Shown here: one piece after another, positions 33,315-41,542 of the stretch
Position numbering within the stretch: position 1 is the stretch's first letter
How the letters are laid out: the number at the start of each line of letters is the position of its first letter
Assembly: GCF_026626335.1 (NCBI RefSeq)
Contig: NZ_JAPNTZ010000003.1
Coordinates: 645,808 to 709,807 of the forward strand
Direction: 5' to 3'
Origin: Paractinoplanes pyxinae
Lineage (GTDB): Bacteria > Actinomycetota > Actinomycetes > Mycobacteriales > Micromonosporaceae
Length of the DNA stretch: 64,000 bases
The notes under the pieces: generated by a model
The model's database searches: none
What the model was told of the DNA's origin: nothing
What the model saw: only the letters and a program-made list of their open reading frames with translations
Position numbers and translations under genes: made by a program

Positions 33315-34277
33315 GTGCGTCGTGCCTTGCTCTGCGCTCTGGCCGCGGTCGGGATCATCTTCTCCGGGCCCGCGGTGGCGCACGCAACTCCCTCGCCGGG
33401 AACGGTCGAGGCGCAGATCGACAAGCAGTGGAACGAGCTCGAACCGGTCATCGAGCAGTACAACGACGTGCACGGCAAGCTGATCAAGAACCGTGCGCAG
33501 CAGAAGAAGCTGGCCGCCCAGATCACCCCGCTGCAGGTGAAGGTCGACCTGGCCATGCAGCAGGTGCGCGGGCTGGCGGTCGACGCGTACAAGCAGGGCG
33601 CCCCCAACGCGGTGAACGCGCTGCTGGTCACCGGGTCGCCGACCGGGCTGACCGACAAGCTGCTCTACCTCGACCAGCTCGCCCGCAACCAGCGGGCCCA
33701 GGTGGCCGGCGTGGCAGCGCTGCGGGACAAGCTGACCGCGTCCAAGGCCGACCTGGATGTGGTGACCAAGTCGGTCGCCGCGCGCGACGTCGACCTGGCC
33801 AAGCGCAAGACGGCGATCGAGAAGAAGATCGACTCGCTGCAGAAGCTGCGCATCGCGGCCTACGGTTCGGCCGACGCCAACGACGGGCCGCTGCGGCTCG
33901 GGCCGTGCCCGGTCGACTACACCAACGACAAGGGTGGCCGGGCCGCGCAGAAGGCGTGCGACCTGATCGGCAAGCCTTACGTCTTCGGGTCGGCCGGTCC
34001 CAACTCGTACGACTGCTCGGGCCTGACCCAGGAGGCCTGGGGCAGCGTCGGCGTGCACCTCGACCACTACACGAAGGACCAGTGGAACGAGGGCCGGCCC
34101 GTCTCGAAGGACGAGCTCCAACCGGGCGACCTGGTGTTCTATTACCCGGGCAGCCTGCACCACGTCGCGCTTTACATAGGCGGCGGCATGGTGGTGCACG
34201 CCCCGCACACGGGCGACCATGTGCGCATGGCGACGATCGACCGCGGCCCGATCGCGGGTTATCGACGACCGGGCTGA
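33315..34277 (+). CDS. Secreted NlpC/P60 peptidoglycan endopeptidase
   Basis: A 320-residue exported hydrolase. Signal peptide at residues 1-24 (RRALLCALAAVGIIFSGPAVAHA), coiled-coil region about 30-180 (IDKQWNELEPVIEQYNDVHGKL onward), then an NlpC/P60 domain about 205-320. The catalytic Cys is in SYDCSGLTQEAW, His in LHHVALYIGGG and the third residue in VVHAPHTGD. It cuts stem peptides of the wall. GTG 33315 lies just after the riboswitch AAGGAA, so translation or transcription is under c-di-AMP control. A terminator follows. Confidence 0.9.
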   Translation: MRRALLCALAAVGIIFSGPAVAHATPSPGTVEAQIDKQWNELEPVIEQYNDVHGKLIKNRAQQKKLAAQITPLQVKVDLAMQQVRGLAVDAYKQGAPNAVNALLVTGSPTGLTDKLLYLDQLARNQRAQVAGVAALRDKLTASKADLDVVTKSVAARDVDLAKRKTAIEKKIDSLQKLRIAAYGSADANDGPLRLGPCPVDYTNDKGGRAAQKACDLIGKPYVFGSAGPNSYDCSGLTQEAWGSVGVHLDHYTKDQWNEGRPVSKDELQPGDLVFYYPGSLHHVALYIGGGMVVHAPHTGDHVRMATIDRGPIAGYRRPG

Positions 34278-34287
34278 GTTTGTTGTC

Positions 34288-34324
34288 GAAGAGGCCGTCG
34301 GGGCAGCTACCCGGCGGCCTCTTC
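34288..34324 (+). terminator. Hairpin terminator after the NlpC/P60 gene
   Basis: GAAGAGGCCG (34288-34297) pairs with CGGCCTCTTC (34315-34324), followed by TTGT, 11 nt after the stop codon. Confidence 0.75.
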
Positions 34325-34341
34325 TTGTCACAGGCGGCGGG

Positions 34342-34347
34342 CATAAT
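34342..34347 (+). promoter_or_regulatory. -10 element, leaderless AAA ATPase gene
   Basis: CATAAT lies 8 nt before ATG 34356 in GC-rich surroundings, with no ribosome binding site between them. Confidence 0.5.
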
Positions 34348-34355
34348 TCGCTGTC

Positions 34356-35558
34356 ATGAGCGACTCGCCCCTGATCGACAGCCTGACCGCGGCCGTCGAG
34401 GCCCGGCCCGACGACCTGACGCTGCGCCTGCACCTGGCCGAGCTGCTGGTGGGGGCGGGGCGCGGGGCCGAGGCGATCGGGCACGCGGCTCAGGTGCTGG
34501 CCCGTGAGCCGGGCAACGAGGTCGCGCAGAAGCTCATGACGTCCGCGCTCGGCAAGCCATCGCCACCGTCGTCTTCTCCGCCGGAAACCGTGGACTGGGC
34601 CGCCATGGAGCAAGACCTGGGCGACATCGTGCCGCCGCGCTTCTCGCATGAGCCCGAGCCGGTTCAGGGGCACGACGACCGTACGTTCGACGTCGAACGC
34701 TCGACGGTGACGCTGGCCGACGTGGGCGGCATGCAAGAGGTCAAGAAGCGTCTCGAGGTCTCGTTCCTCGGCCCCTTGAAAAACCCGAAATTGCGTACGT
34801 TGTTCGGCAAGTCGCTGCGCGGCGGTCTCCTGCTGTACGGGCCGCCCGGCTGCGGCAAGACCTTCCTGGCCCGGGCCGTCGCGGGTGAGATGGGGGCCGC
34901 GTTCATCTCGCTGTCGATCACCGACGTGCTCAACATGTGGGTGGGCAGCTCCGAGCGCAACCTGCACGACCTGTTCGACTCGGCCCGCGGCCACGCCCCG
35001 TGCGTGCTGTTCCTCGACGAGATCGACGCCCTCGGCCACAAGCGCAGTCAGCTCAACTCGTCGTCGATGCGCACGGTGGTCAACCAGCTGCTGACCGAGC
35101 TCGACGGCGTCGACGGCAACAACGACGGCGTCTTCGTGCTGGCCGCGACAAACGCCCCGTGGGACATCGACTCGGCCCTGCGCCGTCCCGGGCGGCTCGA
35201 CCGGACGCTGCTGGTTCTCCCGCCCGACAAGCCCGCCCGCGCCGCGATCCTGCAGTACCACCTGCGTGACCGCCCGGTGGCCGGCGTCGACCTGGGCCGG
35301 GTGGCCGACGCCACCGAGAACTACTCGGGCGCCGACCTGGCCCACGTGTGCGAGACGGCGGCCGAGTTCGCCATGCGCGACTCGATCACCTCGGGCGAGA
35401 TCCGCATGATCAACCAGCAGGACATGCTGAACGCCGTGCGCGAGATCCGCCCGTCCACCGACGGCTGGTTCGCCACCGCCCGCAACGTGGCCATGTTCGC
35501 CAACGAGTCGGGGGAGTACGACGACCTGGCCGCCTACCTGAAGAAGCGCCGGCGGTGA
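34356..35558 (+). CDS. AAA-family ATPase with N-terminal TPR-like segment
   Basis: A 400-residue ATPase. Residues about 1-60 look like one TPR pair (LRLHLAELLVGAGRGAEAIGHAAQVLAREPGN). The AAA domain (about 110-340) is of the CDC48/FtsH/proteasomal type: ADVGGMQEVKKRLEVSF, Walker A GPPGCGKT, pore-loop region MWVGSSERNLHDLF, Walker B VLFLDEIDALGHKRS, sensor ATNAPWDID and arginine fingers RRPGRLDR. Only one AAA domain is present, against two in CDC48. It probably remodels a protein partner. It is co-translated (GTGA) with the TPR membrane protein downstream. Confidence 0.85.
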   Translation: MSDSPLIDSLTAAVEARPDDLTLRLHLAELLVGAGRGAEAIGHAAQVLAREPGNEVAQKLMTSALGKPSPPSSSPPETVDWAAMEQDLGDIVPPRFSHEPEPVQGHDDRTFDVERSTVTLADVGGMQEVKKRLEVSFLGPLKNPKLRTLFGKSLRGGLLLYGPPGCGKTFLARAVAGEMGAAFISLSITDVLNMWVGSSERNLHDLFDSARGHAPCVLFLDEIDALGHKRSQLNSSSMRTVVNQLLTELDGVDGNNDGVFVLAATNAPWDIDSALRRPGRLDRTLLVLPPDKPARAAILQYHLRDRPVAGVDLGRVADATENYSGADLAHVCETAAEFAMRDSITSGEIRMINQQDMLNAVREIRPSTDGWFATARNVAMFANESGEYDDLAAYLKKRRR

Positions 35559-36709
35559 GCACGCCGCCCGGCGCGTACTGGCGGGCGCAGAAACTGGCCG
35601 AGGTCGGGCACTACGCCGAGGCCGAGCGGGTGGCTGGCGAGGGGCTGGCCGAGGCGCCGGGCGACGGGTGGCTGCTCACGCTGCTGGCCTCGGTGCTGCG
35701 GCTCCGGCGCGACTACGCGGCCGCCCTGACGATGGCGGACGCGGCGATCGCGGCGGCGCCCACGCTGGCCGACGCGCATCTGGAACGGGCCGAAGACCTG
35801 ATCGTCCTGGTGCGGGCGCGCGAGGCGCTCGAGGCGGCGTCCGAGGCGGTGAGGCTCGCGCCGTCGATGGCCTCCGCGCACTTCGTGCTGGCCCGGGCGC
35901 TGGCCGCGGGGCGGCAGTTCGATCAGGCCCGGGCCGCGGCGGCGCACGGCCGCACGCTCGACCCGCATTCCGTCGAGGGGCTGCTCACGGTGGCCGACGT
36001 CGAGCGGGACGCGGGTCATCGCGAGGTGGCTCTGGCCGCGGCGCACGCTGCTTTGGCGATCGAGCCCGAGAACGCGTACGGGCGGTGGCTGGTCGCCATG
36101 CTGGACGCCGAGAAGCTGAAGGTGCGCCGGTCGATGCGGGCGCTGCGCGAGGTGGCCCGCGACAATCCCGGCCGGGCCGACGTCGTCTCGATGACCTGGC
36201 CGATCCGCGGCGTGCTGAGCGGTCTGCGGCGCGGGCTGGCGCTGAGCGCGGCCCTGGTCTGCGCGCTGACGCTGGTCGGCGCCCTGTGGTGGGAGCCGGC
36301 GGCCGCCCTGGGTCAGGTCGTGTCGGGCGTGCTGGCGGCGGCGATGACCGGCTTCGCCGCGCGCGTGCTGATCCCGGCCGGCCGGCTGCCGTGGCGCTGT
36401 CTGGCCCTGCTGCCGCGCCTCATGCGCCGCGCCGACACCGCCGCGCTGGCGGTCACGGGCGCCGCGCTTCTCCTGCTTTTCCTGTACGCATGGATAGCGT
36501 GGCCGCCGCTGCCGGTCATCGCGCTGGCCCTGACGCCGGTGTTGTGGCTGCTCAGCCTGGCCGAACTGCTCGGCGCGGGCCTGGACGACCCGGGCACCCG
36601 CGTCGCCCTGCGCACCTGGACCGACGACCTGCGCGAGTGGTGGCGCACCACGAAGAAAGACTTGCGCGACACCTGGAAAGACGGAGACCCGCCCCGCAAG
36701 AACGAGTAA
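35555..36709 (+). CDS. TPR-repeat membrane protein
   Basis: A 384-residue protein starting at GTG 35555. Residues about 1-200 hold five to six tetratricopeptide repeats (for example AYWRAQKLAEVGHYAEAERVA and ASAHFVLARALAAGRQFDQA). About 215-350 contain four hydrophobic helices, and a charged C-terminal tail (DDLREWWRTTKKDLRDTWKDG) ends the protein. TPRs and the overlapping ATPase gene suggest the two form a membrane-tethered complex. The function is unknown. Confidence 0.78.
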   Translation: MSTPPGAYWRAQKLAEVGHYAEAERVAGEGLAEAPGDGWLLTLLASVLRLRRDYAAALTMADAAIAAAPTLADAHLERAEDLIVLVRAREALEAASEAVRLAPSMASAHFVLARALAAGRQFDQARAAAAHGRTLDPHSVEGLLTVADVERDAGHREVALAAAHAALAIEPENAYGRWLVAMLDAEKLKVRRSMRALREVARDNPGRADVVSMTWPIRGVLSGLRRGLALSAALVCALTLVGALWWEPAAALGQVVSGVLAAAMTGFAARVLIPAGRLPWRCLALLPRLMRRADTAALAVTGAALLLLFLYAWIAWPPLPVIALALTPVLWLLSLAELLGAGLDDPGTRVALRTWTDDLREWWRTTKKDLRDTWKDGDPPRKNE

Positions 36710-37187
36710 CGCCGCCCCGACGGGGTGCCGGTCATGCTGACCACGCATAACGCGGCCGACGTCCCCTGACACGAACACGGGATCCCCTGCGCTTTCGGGC
36801 GCGTTTCCCCTCACCCGGCTGACCGCGCCGTTCAAGGTCCCCGGCCTGGGCCGCTCCCGCGTTTCGGGCGTCCCCGGATTCGCGACGCCGTTCCCGCGTC
36901 CTGGCGTCCCCGGATTTGCGACGTCGTTCCCGCGTCGTGGCGTCCCTGGATTTGTGACGCCGCTCCCGCGTCGTGGCGTCCCGAGATTTGCGACGCCACG
37001 CCCGCGTCCTGGCGTCCCCGGACTTGCGACGCCGCTCCCGCGTCCTGCCCCCAGATTTACGACGCCGCTCCCGCGTTCTGGCGTCTCCCTGATTGCGGCG
37101 GCGCAATGAGGCGAGACGTCTCGTCGTGGTGTGCGGCGAGACGCCTCGTCTTCTCGGCTGCTTGTCGGTGGCCGGCTTCGACCGGGC
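36710..37187. other. 478-bp intergenic region holding a minisatellite
   Basis: This gap between the TPR protein and the YcnI-like gene holds no convincing gene. Its main content is seven copies of a 36-bp repeat (next entry). A small CCCC/GGGG hairpin just after 36709 may help termination. An Arg-rich open frame on the minus strand only reflects the repeat. Confidence 0.6.
36851..37097. repeat. Seven-copy 36-bp tandem repeat
   Basis: Units starting CCGCTCCCGCGT-like at 36851, 36888, 36924, 36960, 36996, 37032 and 37065. Periods are 37, 36, 36, 36, 36 and 33 bp. Each unit contains a GGCGTCCCCGGATTTGCGAC-type block. Copies are similar but not identical. Confidence 0.88.
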
Positions 37188-37958
37188 TTACTTGCCGGTG
37201 GTGGGCTTGTCGCCGGACGCGGGTGCGGCGGCCGTTGCGGGCGCGGTCTCCCGGCGGCCGGAGCGGGCGTAGGCCAGCATGGCCACGATCAGCGCGAGCA
37301 CGCCGGCGACCAGCCCGGCGATGCCGAAGGCGTTGGAACCGCCGTCCGACTCGTCGGCCGGAGCAGCCTCGGGGGCCGCGGTGGCCGTCGGCGCGGCGGC
37401 GGCGGTGTCGCTGCCCTCGGCGGCGGCGGGGCCGATCTTCAGGACCGGGGCGGGCGACTCGGGCTCGGTGCCGTCGGTGGTGGGCTCGTCGATCCAGCGC
37501 ACGACCGTGCCGTCGGAGTAGGTCTGCAGCGCCTTGAAGATCATCTGGCCGGACTCGGGGATCGGGCCCATCGAGACGTCGAACTCCTGGAACTGGCCCG
37601 GCTTGACCTCGGAGCCCGCCTTGGCCGTCCAGGTGATCTTCGAGACGGCCTCGGTGATCGACGCGCCGTGCGCCTCGAGCGGCTTGGCCAGCTTCGAGAC
37701 CGTGGTGGCCACGTCCCAGCCGGTGATCGGCTTGACCGACACCGAGGCGACCGGCTGGTCGGCCGGCAGGTTCACCTCGACCTTGGTCGTCGAGTCGGTG
37801 TCGCTCTCGTTGGGCACCCGGAAGGTGACCTTGGCGTATCCGCCGGCGGCCACGGTGTCGGGGTTCACCGTGACGTGGGCGGCGGCCGGCGCGGCCAGGG
37901 CCAGGGTGAGGCCGGCGACGGCCGCGCCCACCAGTGCCGAGCGCTTGAACAGGGACAT
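37188..37958 (-). CDS. YcnI-like (DUF1775) exported copper-site protein
   Basis: A 256-residue protein with a signal peptide whose cleavage should expose the N-terminal His of HVTVNPDTVAAGGYAKVTFRVPNE, the metal-binding feature of the YcnI/DUF1775 family. The conserved domain runs to about residue 165 (WTAKAGSEVKPGQFQEFDVSMG, VVRWIDEPTTDG). A Pro/Ala-rich spacer and one C-terminal membrane helix (FGIAGLVAGVLALIVAMLAYA) anchor it outside the cell. It may handle copper. No CopC/CopD gene lies next to it; a two-component system is upstream on the same strand. Confidence 0.85.
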   Translation of the reverse strand: MSLFKRSALVGAAVAGLTLALAAPAAAHVTVNPDTVAAGGYAKVTFRVPNESDTDSTTKVEVNLPADQPVASVSVKPITGWDVATTVSKLAKPLEAHGASITEAVSKITWTAKAGSEVKPGQFQEFDVSMGPIPESGQMIFKALQTYSDGTVVRWIDEPTTDGTEPESPAPVLKIGPAAAEGSDTAAAAPTATAAPEAAPADESDGGSNAFGIAGLVAGVLALIVAMLAYARSGRRETAPATAAAPASGDKPTTGK

Positions 37959-38046
37959 CCTTGTCGAACCTTCCGCAGGGGGGATTCACCCGGTCTCGGG
38001 CATTCTCCGTTGGTCGCTCCCCGCCGCGAATTAGTTCCCGGTGTTT

Positions 38047-39402
38047 TCACCGAAGTGCGGGCAGCCGTACGTCGACCCGCAGACCCGGCGCGGCGTCGGC
38101 CAGCGACACCGTGCCTCCGTGCCGCCGGGTCAGCTCCCGCACGATGGCCAGCCCCAGCCCGGAGCCGCCCGCGTCCCGGGCCCGCGCGTCGTCGAGCCGG
38201 GTGAAGCGGTCGAACACGCGCTCGCGGTCGGCGGCCGGGATGCCGGGGCCGTCGTCGGTCACGGTGATCAGCCGGTGCGTCCCGTTCGCCGTCACCTGCA
38301 CATTGACCTGCGACTTCGCGTGCCGTACGGCGTTGTCGAGCAGGTTCGCGACGACCCGGCCCAGCGCGTCGGGCTCGCCGGTCACCTCCATCGGCGCCGC
38401 CGGACGCACGTACGTGACCGTGGGGTACCGGTCGGCCACGTCGCCGACCAGCGCGCCCAGGTCGACCGAGCGGAACGGCGCCGCCACGGCCCGGCCGCCG
38501 CCGTCGTCCGCGCGGGCCAGCAGCAGCAGGTCGTCGACCAGGCGGCTGAGCCGGTCGACGTCGGTGAGCAGGTCGTGCGACAGTGCCGGCCAGTCGGTGT
38601 CCGGCAGTCGCTGGGCCACTTCCAGTTCCGTACGCATATTGGTCAACGGACTGCGGAGCTCATGGGCCGCGTCGGCCACGAACGCGCGCTGGCGCACCCG
38701 GGCCGACTCGAGCCGGTGCAGCATGCCGTTCAGGGTGACCGCCAGCCGGTGTATTTCATCGCGGGACTCCGGCACAGGCAGCCGCCCCTCGCGCGTACCC
38801 CCGGTAATTTCTTCCGCCCCGGCCCGGAGCGCGTCCACCGGATGCAGCACCGCGCCCAGCACCCGCCACAACACGAGCGCCAGCAGCGCGATCAGCAGCG
38901 GGAACGTCACCAGCAGGGCCAGCCGCAGGATGTGCACGCCCTGGCTCAGGTCATTGGTGGACCGCGCGACCAGCACCCGCACCGGATCGGTGGGCGGGCC
39001 GGCCGTCACCATCACCACCCGGGCCTCGCCCCCGGACATCCCGATCCGGCTGCCCGGGATGTCGCGCACCTGCCCATCGGCCAGATTGCGCAGCTCCTCC
39101 ACGTACAGCATGGGGGTCAGCCGGTCGGCCCCCGGGGAGAGCGCCAGGATCCGGCCGCTCGAGTCGATGACCTGCACCTGCATGGCCGGGTTGACCTCGA
39201 TGCGCTCGCTCAGCGACTTCTGGTCGACCAGCTTGGCGACGCCGCGCGCCGTCTCCAGCGCCTCGGTGTTCACGGCGCGGAGCAGGGCGAAATTGAGTAC
39301 GCCGACCAGCAGCACGCCGCCCAAGGCGAGCCCGGCGGTGAGGGCCAGCACCGAGAACAGGACGAGCCGGCCCCGCAAACTGATCTCGCTGGGGCGCCTC
39401 AT
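38047..39402 (-). CDS. Two-component sensor histidine kinase
   Basis: A 451-residue membrane kinase. Helix 1 at about 12-36, extracytoplasmic sensor about 37-155, helix 2 at about 160-180, HAMP linker (LHPVDALRAGAEEITGG), HisKA with the phospho-His in FVADAAHELRSPLTNM (about 240-255) and the HATPase domain ([32 protein letters not shown]). The ATG directly follows the stop of the response regulator gene. The signal is unknown. Confidence 0.92.
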   Translation of the reverse strand: MRRPSEISLRGRLVLFSVLALTAGLALGGVLLVGVLNFALLRAVNTEALETARGVAKLVDQKSLSERIEVNPAMQVQVIDSSGRILALSPGADRLTPMLYVEELRNLADGQVRDIPGSRIGMSGGEARVVMVTAGPPTDPVRVLVARSTNDLSQGVHILRLALLVTFPLLIALLALVLWRVLGAVLHPVDALRAGAEEITGGTREGRLPVPESRDEIHRLAVTLNGMLHRLESARVRQRAFVADAAHELRSPLTNMRTELEVAQRLPDTDWPALSHDLLTDVDRLSRLVDDLLLLARADDGGGRAVAAPFRSVDLGALVGDVADRYPTVTYVRPAAPMEVTGEPDALGRVVANLLDNAVRHAKSQVNVQVTANGTHRLITVTDDGPGIPAADRERVFDRFTRLDDARARDAGGSGLGLAIVRELTRRHGGTVSLADAAPGLRVDVRLPALR

Positions 39403-40062
39403 CTAGATCGCGGCCAGCCGGTAGCCCGCGCCGCGGACCGTCTCCAGGCGCTCCCGGCCGATCTTGCGGCGCACGTAGCCGACATACACCTCGACGGCGT
39501 TGGGGGCGGTCTCGTCGGCCGCGTCCCACACGTGGTCGAGCAGTTCGATCTTGCTCACGACCTCGCCCGGGCGCCGCAGCAGGTATTCGAGCAGGGCGAA
39601 CTCGCGGGCGGTGAGGCTGACCTCCTCGCCGGCCACCGTCACGCGCCGCTCGGCCGGGTCGAGTTCGACGTCGCCGTGGCGCAGCACCGTGGGCCGTTCG
39701 TGCACCCCACGACGCAGCAGCGCACGCAGCCGGGCGAGAAGGACGACGTACGAGAAAGGTTTGGTCAGATAGTCGTCGGCTCCGCAGTCCAGGCCGTCCG
39801 CCTGGTCGTACTCGCCGTCCTTGGCCGACAGCATCAGCACGGGCACCCAGTTCTGCTCGGCCCGCAACTGCCGCACCACCCGATAGCCGCTCAGCCGGGG
39901 CAGCATCACGTCGAGAATCATGGCGTCGTAGCCGCCGTGGCGGGCCATCTCGAGCCCGTCCTGCCCGTCGCCCGACACGTCGACCGCGAAACCCTCGGCC
40001 TGCAGCCCACGCTGCAGCGCGGCGGCAAGCCGCGCTTCGTCCTCCACCACCAGCAACCGCAC
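39403..40062 (-). CDS. OmpR-family response regulator
   Basis: A 219-residue regulator. The receiver domain has acidic pocket VVEDEARL, phospho-Asp in MILDVMLPRLSG and Lys in KPFSYVVLLARL. The C-terminal winged helix has LTAREFALLEYLLRRPGEVVSK and VYVGYVRRKIG. GTG 40062 preceded by AAGG is the likely start. It pairs with the kinase downstream and probably controls its own operon and the divergent LolA-like gene through the direct repeat at 40104-40120. Confidence 0.92.
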   Translation of the reverse strand: MRLLVVEDEARLAAALQRGLQAEGFAVDVSGDGQDGLEMARHGGYDAMILDVMLPRLSGYRVVRQLRAEQNWVPVLMLSAKDGEYDQADGLDCGADDYLTKPFSYVVLLARLRALLRRGVHERPTVLRHGDVELDPAERRVTVAGEEVSLTAREFALLEYLLRRPGEVVSKIELLDHVWDAADETAPNAVEVYVGYVRRKIGRERLETVRGAGYRLAAI

Positions 40063-40103
40063 CCCACTACCTTGGCATGCGAGGGGCAACCCCTAGGGGC
40101 GGC

Positions 40104-40120
40104 TCTCAGCCCGGTCACAG
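40104..40120. promoter_or_regulatory. Direct repeat with 11-bp period, response-regulator site candidate
   Basis: TCTCAG and TCACAG start 11 bp apart (40104 and 40115) between the divergent regulator and LolA-like genes. Tandem half-sites at 11 bp are the layout used by OmpR-family dimers. A 10-bp palindrome CCCCTAGGGG lies just to the left. Confidence 0.45.
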
Positions 40121-40165
40121 CGGCGTTGACGCACTCTTGTGGCAGATCAACGGGAGGTGGACATC

Positions 40166-41296
40166 GTGTCCGTGTTCAGGTCAAGGCCGGCGCTGCGCTG
40201 GCTCGTGCCGTCCGCTGCGGCGGTGGTCGTCATCGGGGGTGGCGCCGCGGCGGGGACGATCGTGGCGAGCGCCGACCCCTCGCTGCCCGAGCGCAGCGCT
40301 GCTCAACTGCTGGTCGACCTGCAGAACGCCAAGGTCGACGGGCTGTCCGGCACCATCGTGCAGAGTGCCGACCTCGGTCTGCCCAAGATCCAGGGGATCA
40401 CCGAGGGCGCCTCGGCCGACGCCGGGCTGATGAGCCTGGTCGCCGGCAGCAACACCGCGCGGGTCTGGTACGCCGGTGAGGACAAGGCCCGGGTCGCCCT
40501 CATGGGCACCACGGGCGAGAACGACGTCATCCGCAACGGGTCGGACGTGTGGCTCTGGCAGAGCGAGGGCAACACGGCCACGCACCTGAAGCTGCCGGCC
40601 GAGGCGGGCAAGAAGCCGCAGTCGCTGCCGACCGGTGTGCCGTCGACCCCGCAGGACGCGGCGGCCGCGGCCCTGGCCGCGATCGACGACAGCACCAAGG
40701 TCACCACGACGGGCGCGGCCAAGGTGGCCGACCGCGACGCGTACGAGCTGGTGCTGAGCCCGAAGGCGACGCAGTCGCTGATCGGGCAGGTGCGCCTGGC
40801 CGTCGACGCCGAGAAGCACATCCCGCTGCGGGTCGACGTGTACGCCAAGAACGCCACCAGCCCGGCCATCCGGGTGGCGTTCACGCAGATCAGTTTCGAG
40901 AAGCCGGACGCCCAGCAGTTCGCCTTCAACCCGCCGCCGGGCGCGAAGGTGAACGAGTCGAACCCGGCTCAGCTCGAGAAGGACGCCGAGAAGGCGGCCA
41001 AGGAGCACGGGAAGGCGCTGCCGCCGGCCGCCGCCGACAAGCGGGCCGAGGCCGCGCCGAAGGTGATCGGGGAGGGCTGGGCGTCGATCCTGACCGCCAA
41101 GCTGCCGGCCACCGCGGGCGCCGACTCGAAGGAGGCCGAGGGCCTGCTGAACATGCTGCCGGAAGCCAGCGGCACGTGGGGCAAGGGCCGCCTGTTCTCC
41201 GGTTCGCTGTTCAGCGTCCTGGTGACCGACGACGGCCGGGTCTTCGCCGGCGCCGTCGCCCCGGAGTCGCTGTACGAGGCCGCCGCCAAGAAGTAA
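40166..41296 (+). CDS. LolA-like / DUF2092-type exported protein
   Basis: A 376-residue protein whose start GTG 40166 follows GGGAGGT at a good distance (the frame is open from 40139). It has an N-terminal hydrophobic segment (LRWLVPSAAAVVVIGGGAAAGTIV) that may be a signal peptide or anchor. The rest resembles the open beta-barrel of LolA/LppX-type lipid-binding carriers: AAQLLVDLQNAKVDGLSGTIVQ, ARVWYAGEDKARVAL, DVWLWQSEGNTATHLKLP. Divergent from a two-component system, which is a common arrangement for this family and suggests control by it. Confidence 0.8.
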   Translation: MSVFRSRPALRWLVPSAAAVVVIGGGAAAGTIVASADPSLPERSAAQLLVDLQNAKVDGLSGTIVQSADLGLPKIQGITEGASADAGLMSLVAGSNTARVWYAGEDKARVALMGTTGENDVIRNGSDVWLWQSEGNTATHLKLPAEAGKKPQSLPTGVPSTPQDAAAAALAAIDDSTKVTTTGAAKVADRDAYELVLSPKATQSLIGQVRLAVDAEKHIPLRVDVYAKNATSPAIRVAFTQISFEKPDAQQFAFNPPPGAKVNESNPAQLEKDAEKAAKEHGKALPPAAADKRAEAAPKVIGEGWASILTAKLPATAGADSKEAEGLLNMLPEASGTWGKGRLFSGSLFSVLVTDDGRVFAGAVAPESLYEAAAKK

Positions 41297-41306
41297 GCCG
41301 CCCAAT

Positions 41307-41361
41307 AGTTCTAGAACTCCCTCTGGTCTTATGCAACACTGCCGAAGGGAGTTCTAGAACT
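41307..41361. promoter_or_regulatory. Paired perfect palindromes before the trp-remnant operon (GntR operator candidate)
   Basis: AGTTCTAGAACT occurs at 41307-41318 and 41350-41361. Both copies sit inside a larger inverted repeat, AGTTCTAGAACTCCCT and its exact complement AGGGAGTTCTAGAACT, separated by 23 bp. The second copy ends 13 bp before the first start codon of an operon whose last gene is a GntR regulator. Confidence 0.7.
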
Positions 41362-41374
41362 TTGGAGGCGGCGC

Positions 41375-41542
41375 ATGTCCACCCTGTTTGATGAGCCGGC
41401 CGCCGGTCGCTTTGGCGATTACGGCGGCCGGTTCGTTCCCGGGCCCCGGGTTCCCACCCGCGACGCCCACCTGGATGCCACCCGGATCGCGCCGGCCCTC
41501 TCCGGCAACAAGGACATGGCCACTGTGGGAGCGGTCGCATGA
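41375..41542 (+). pseudogene. trpB remnant: N- and C-terminal ends joined, catalytic body deleted
   Basis: A 55-codon frame with a good ribosome site (GGAGG) before ATG 41375. Its first third (GRFGDYGGRFVP after a short leader) is the conserved start of tryptophan synthase beta chain. Its last third (APALSGNKDMATVGAVA) matches the typical C-terminus (LSGRGDKDxxTV). The roughly 340 residues between, with the PLP lysine, are missing. The ATGA overlap with the following trpA-like gene, typical of trpBA, is kept. Either a decayed gene or a small leader peptide for translational coupling. Confidence 0.65.

Noticed and set aside
36732..37106. Arg-rich 124-codon frame on the minus strand
   Set aside because: It exists only because the 36-bp repeat is a multiple of three. 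It has no ribosome site and no family resemblance.
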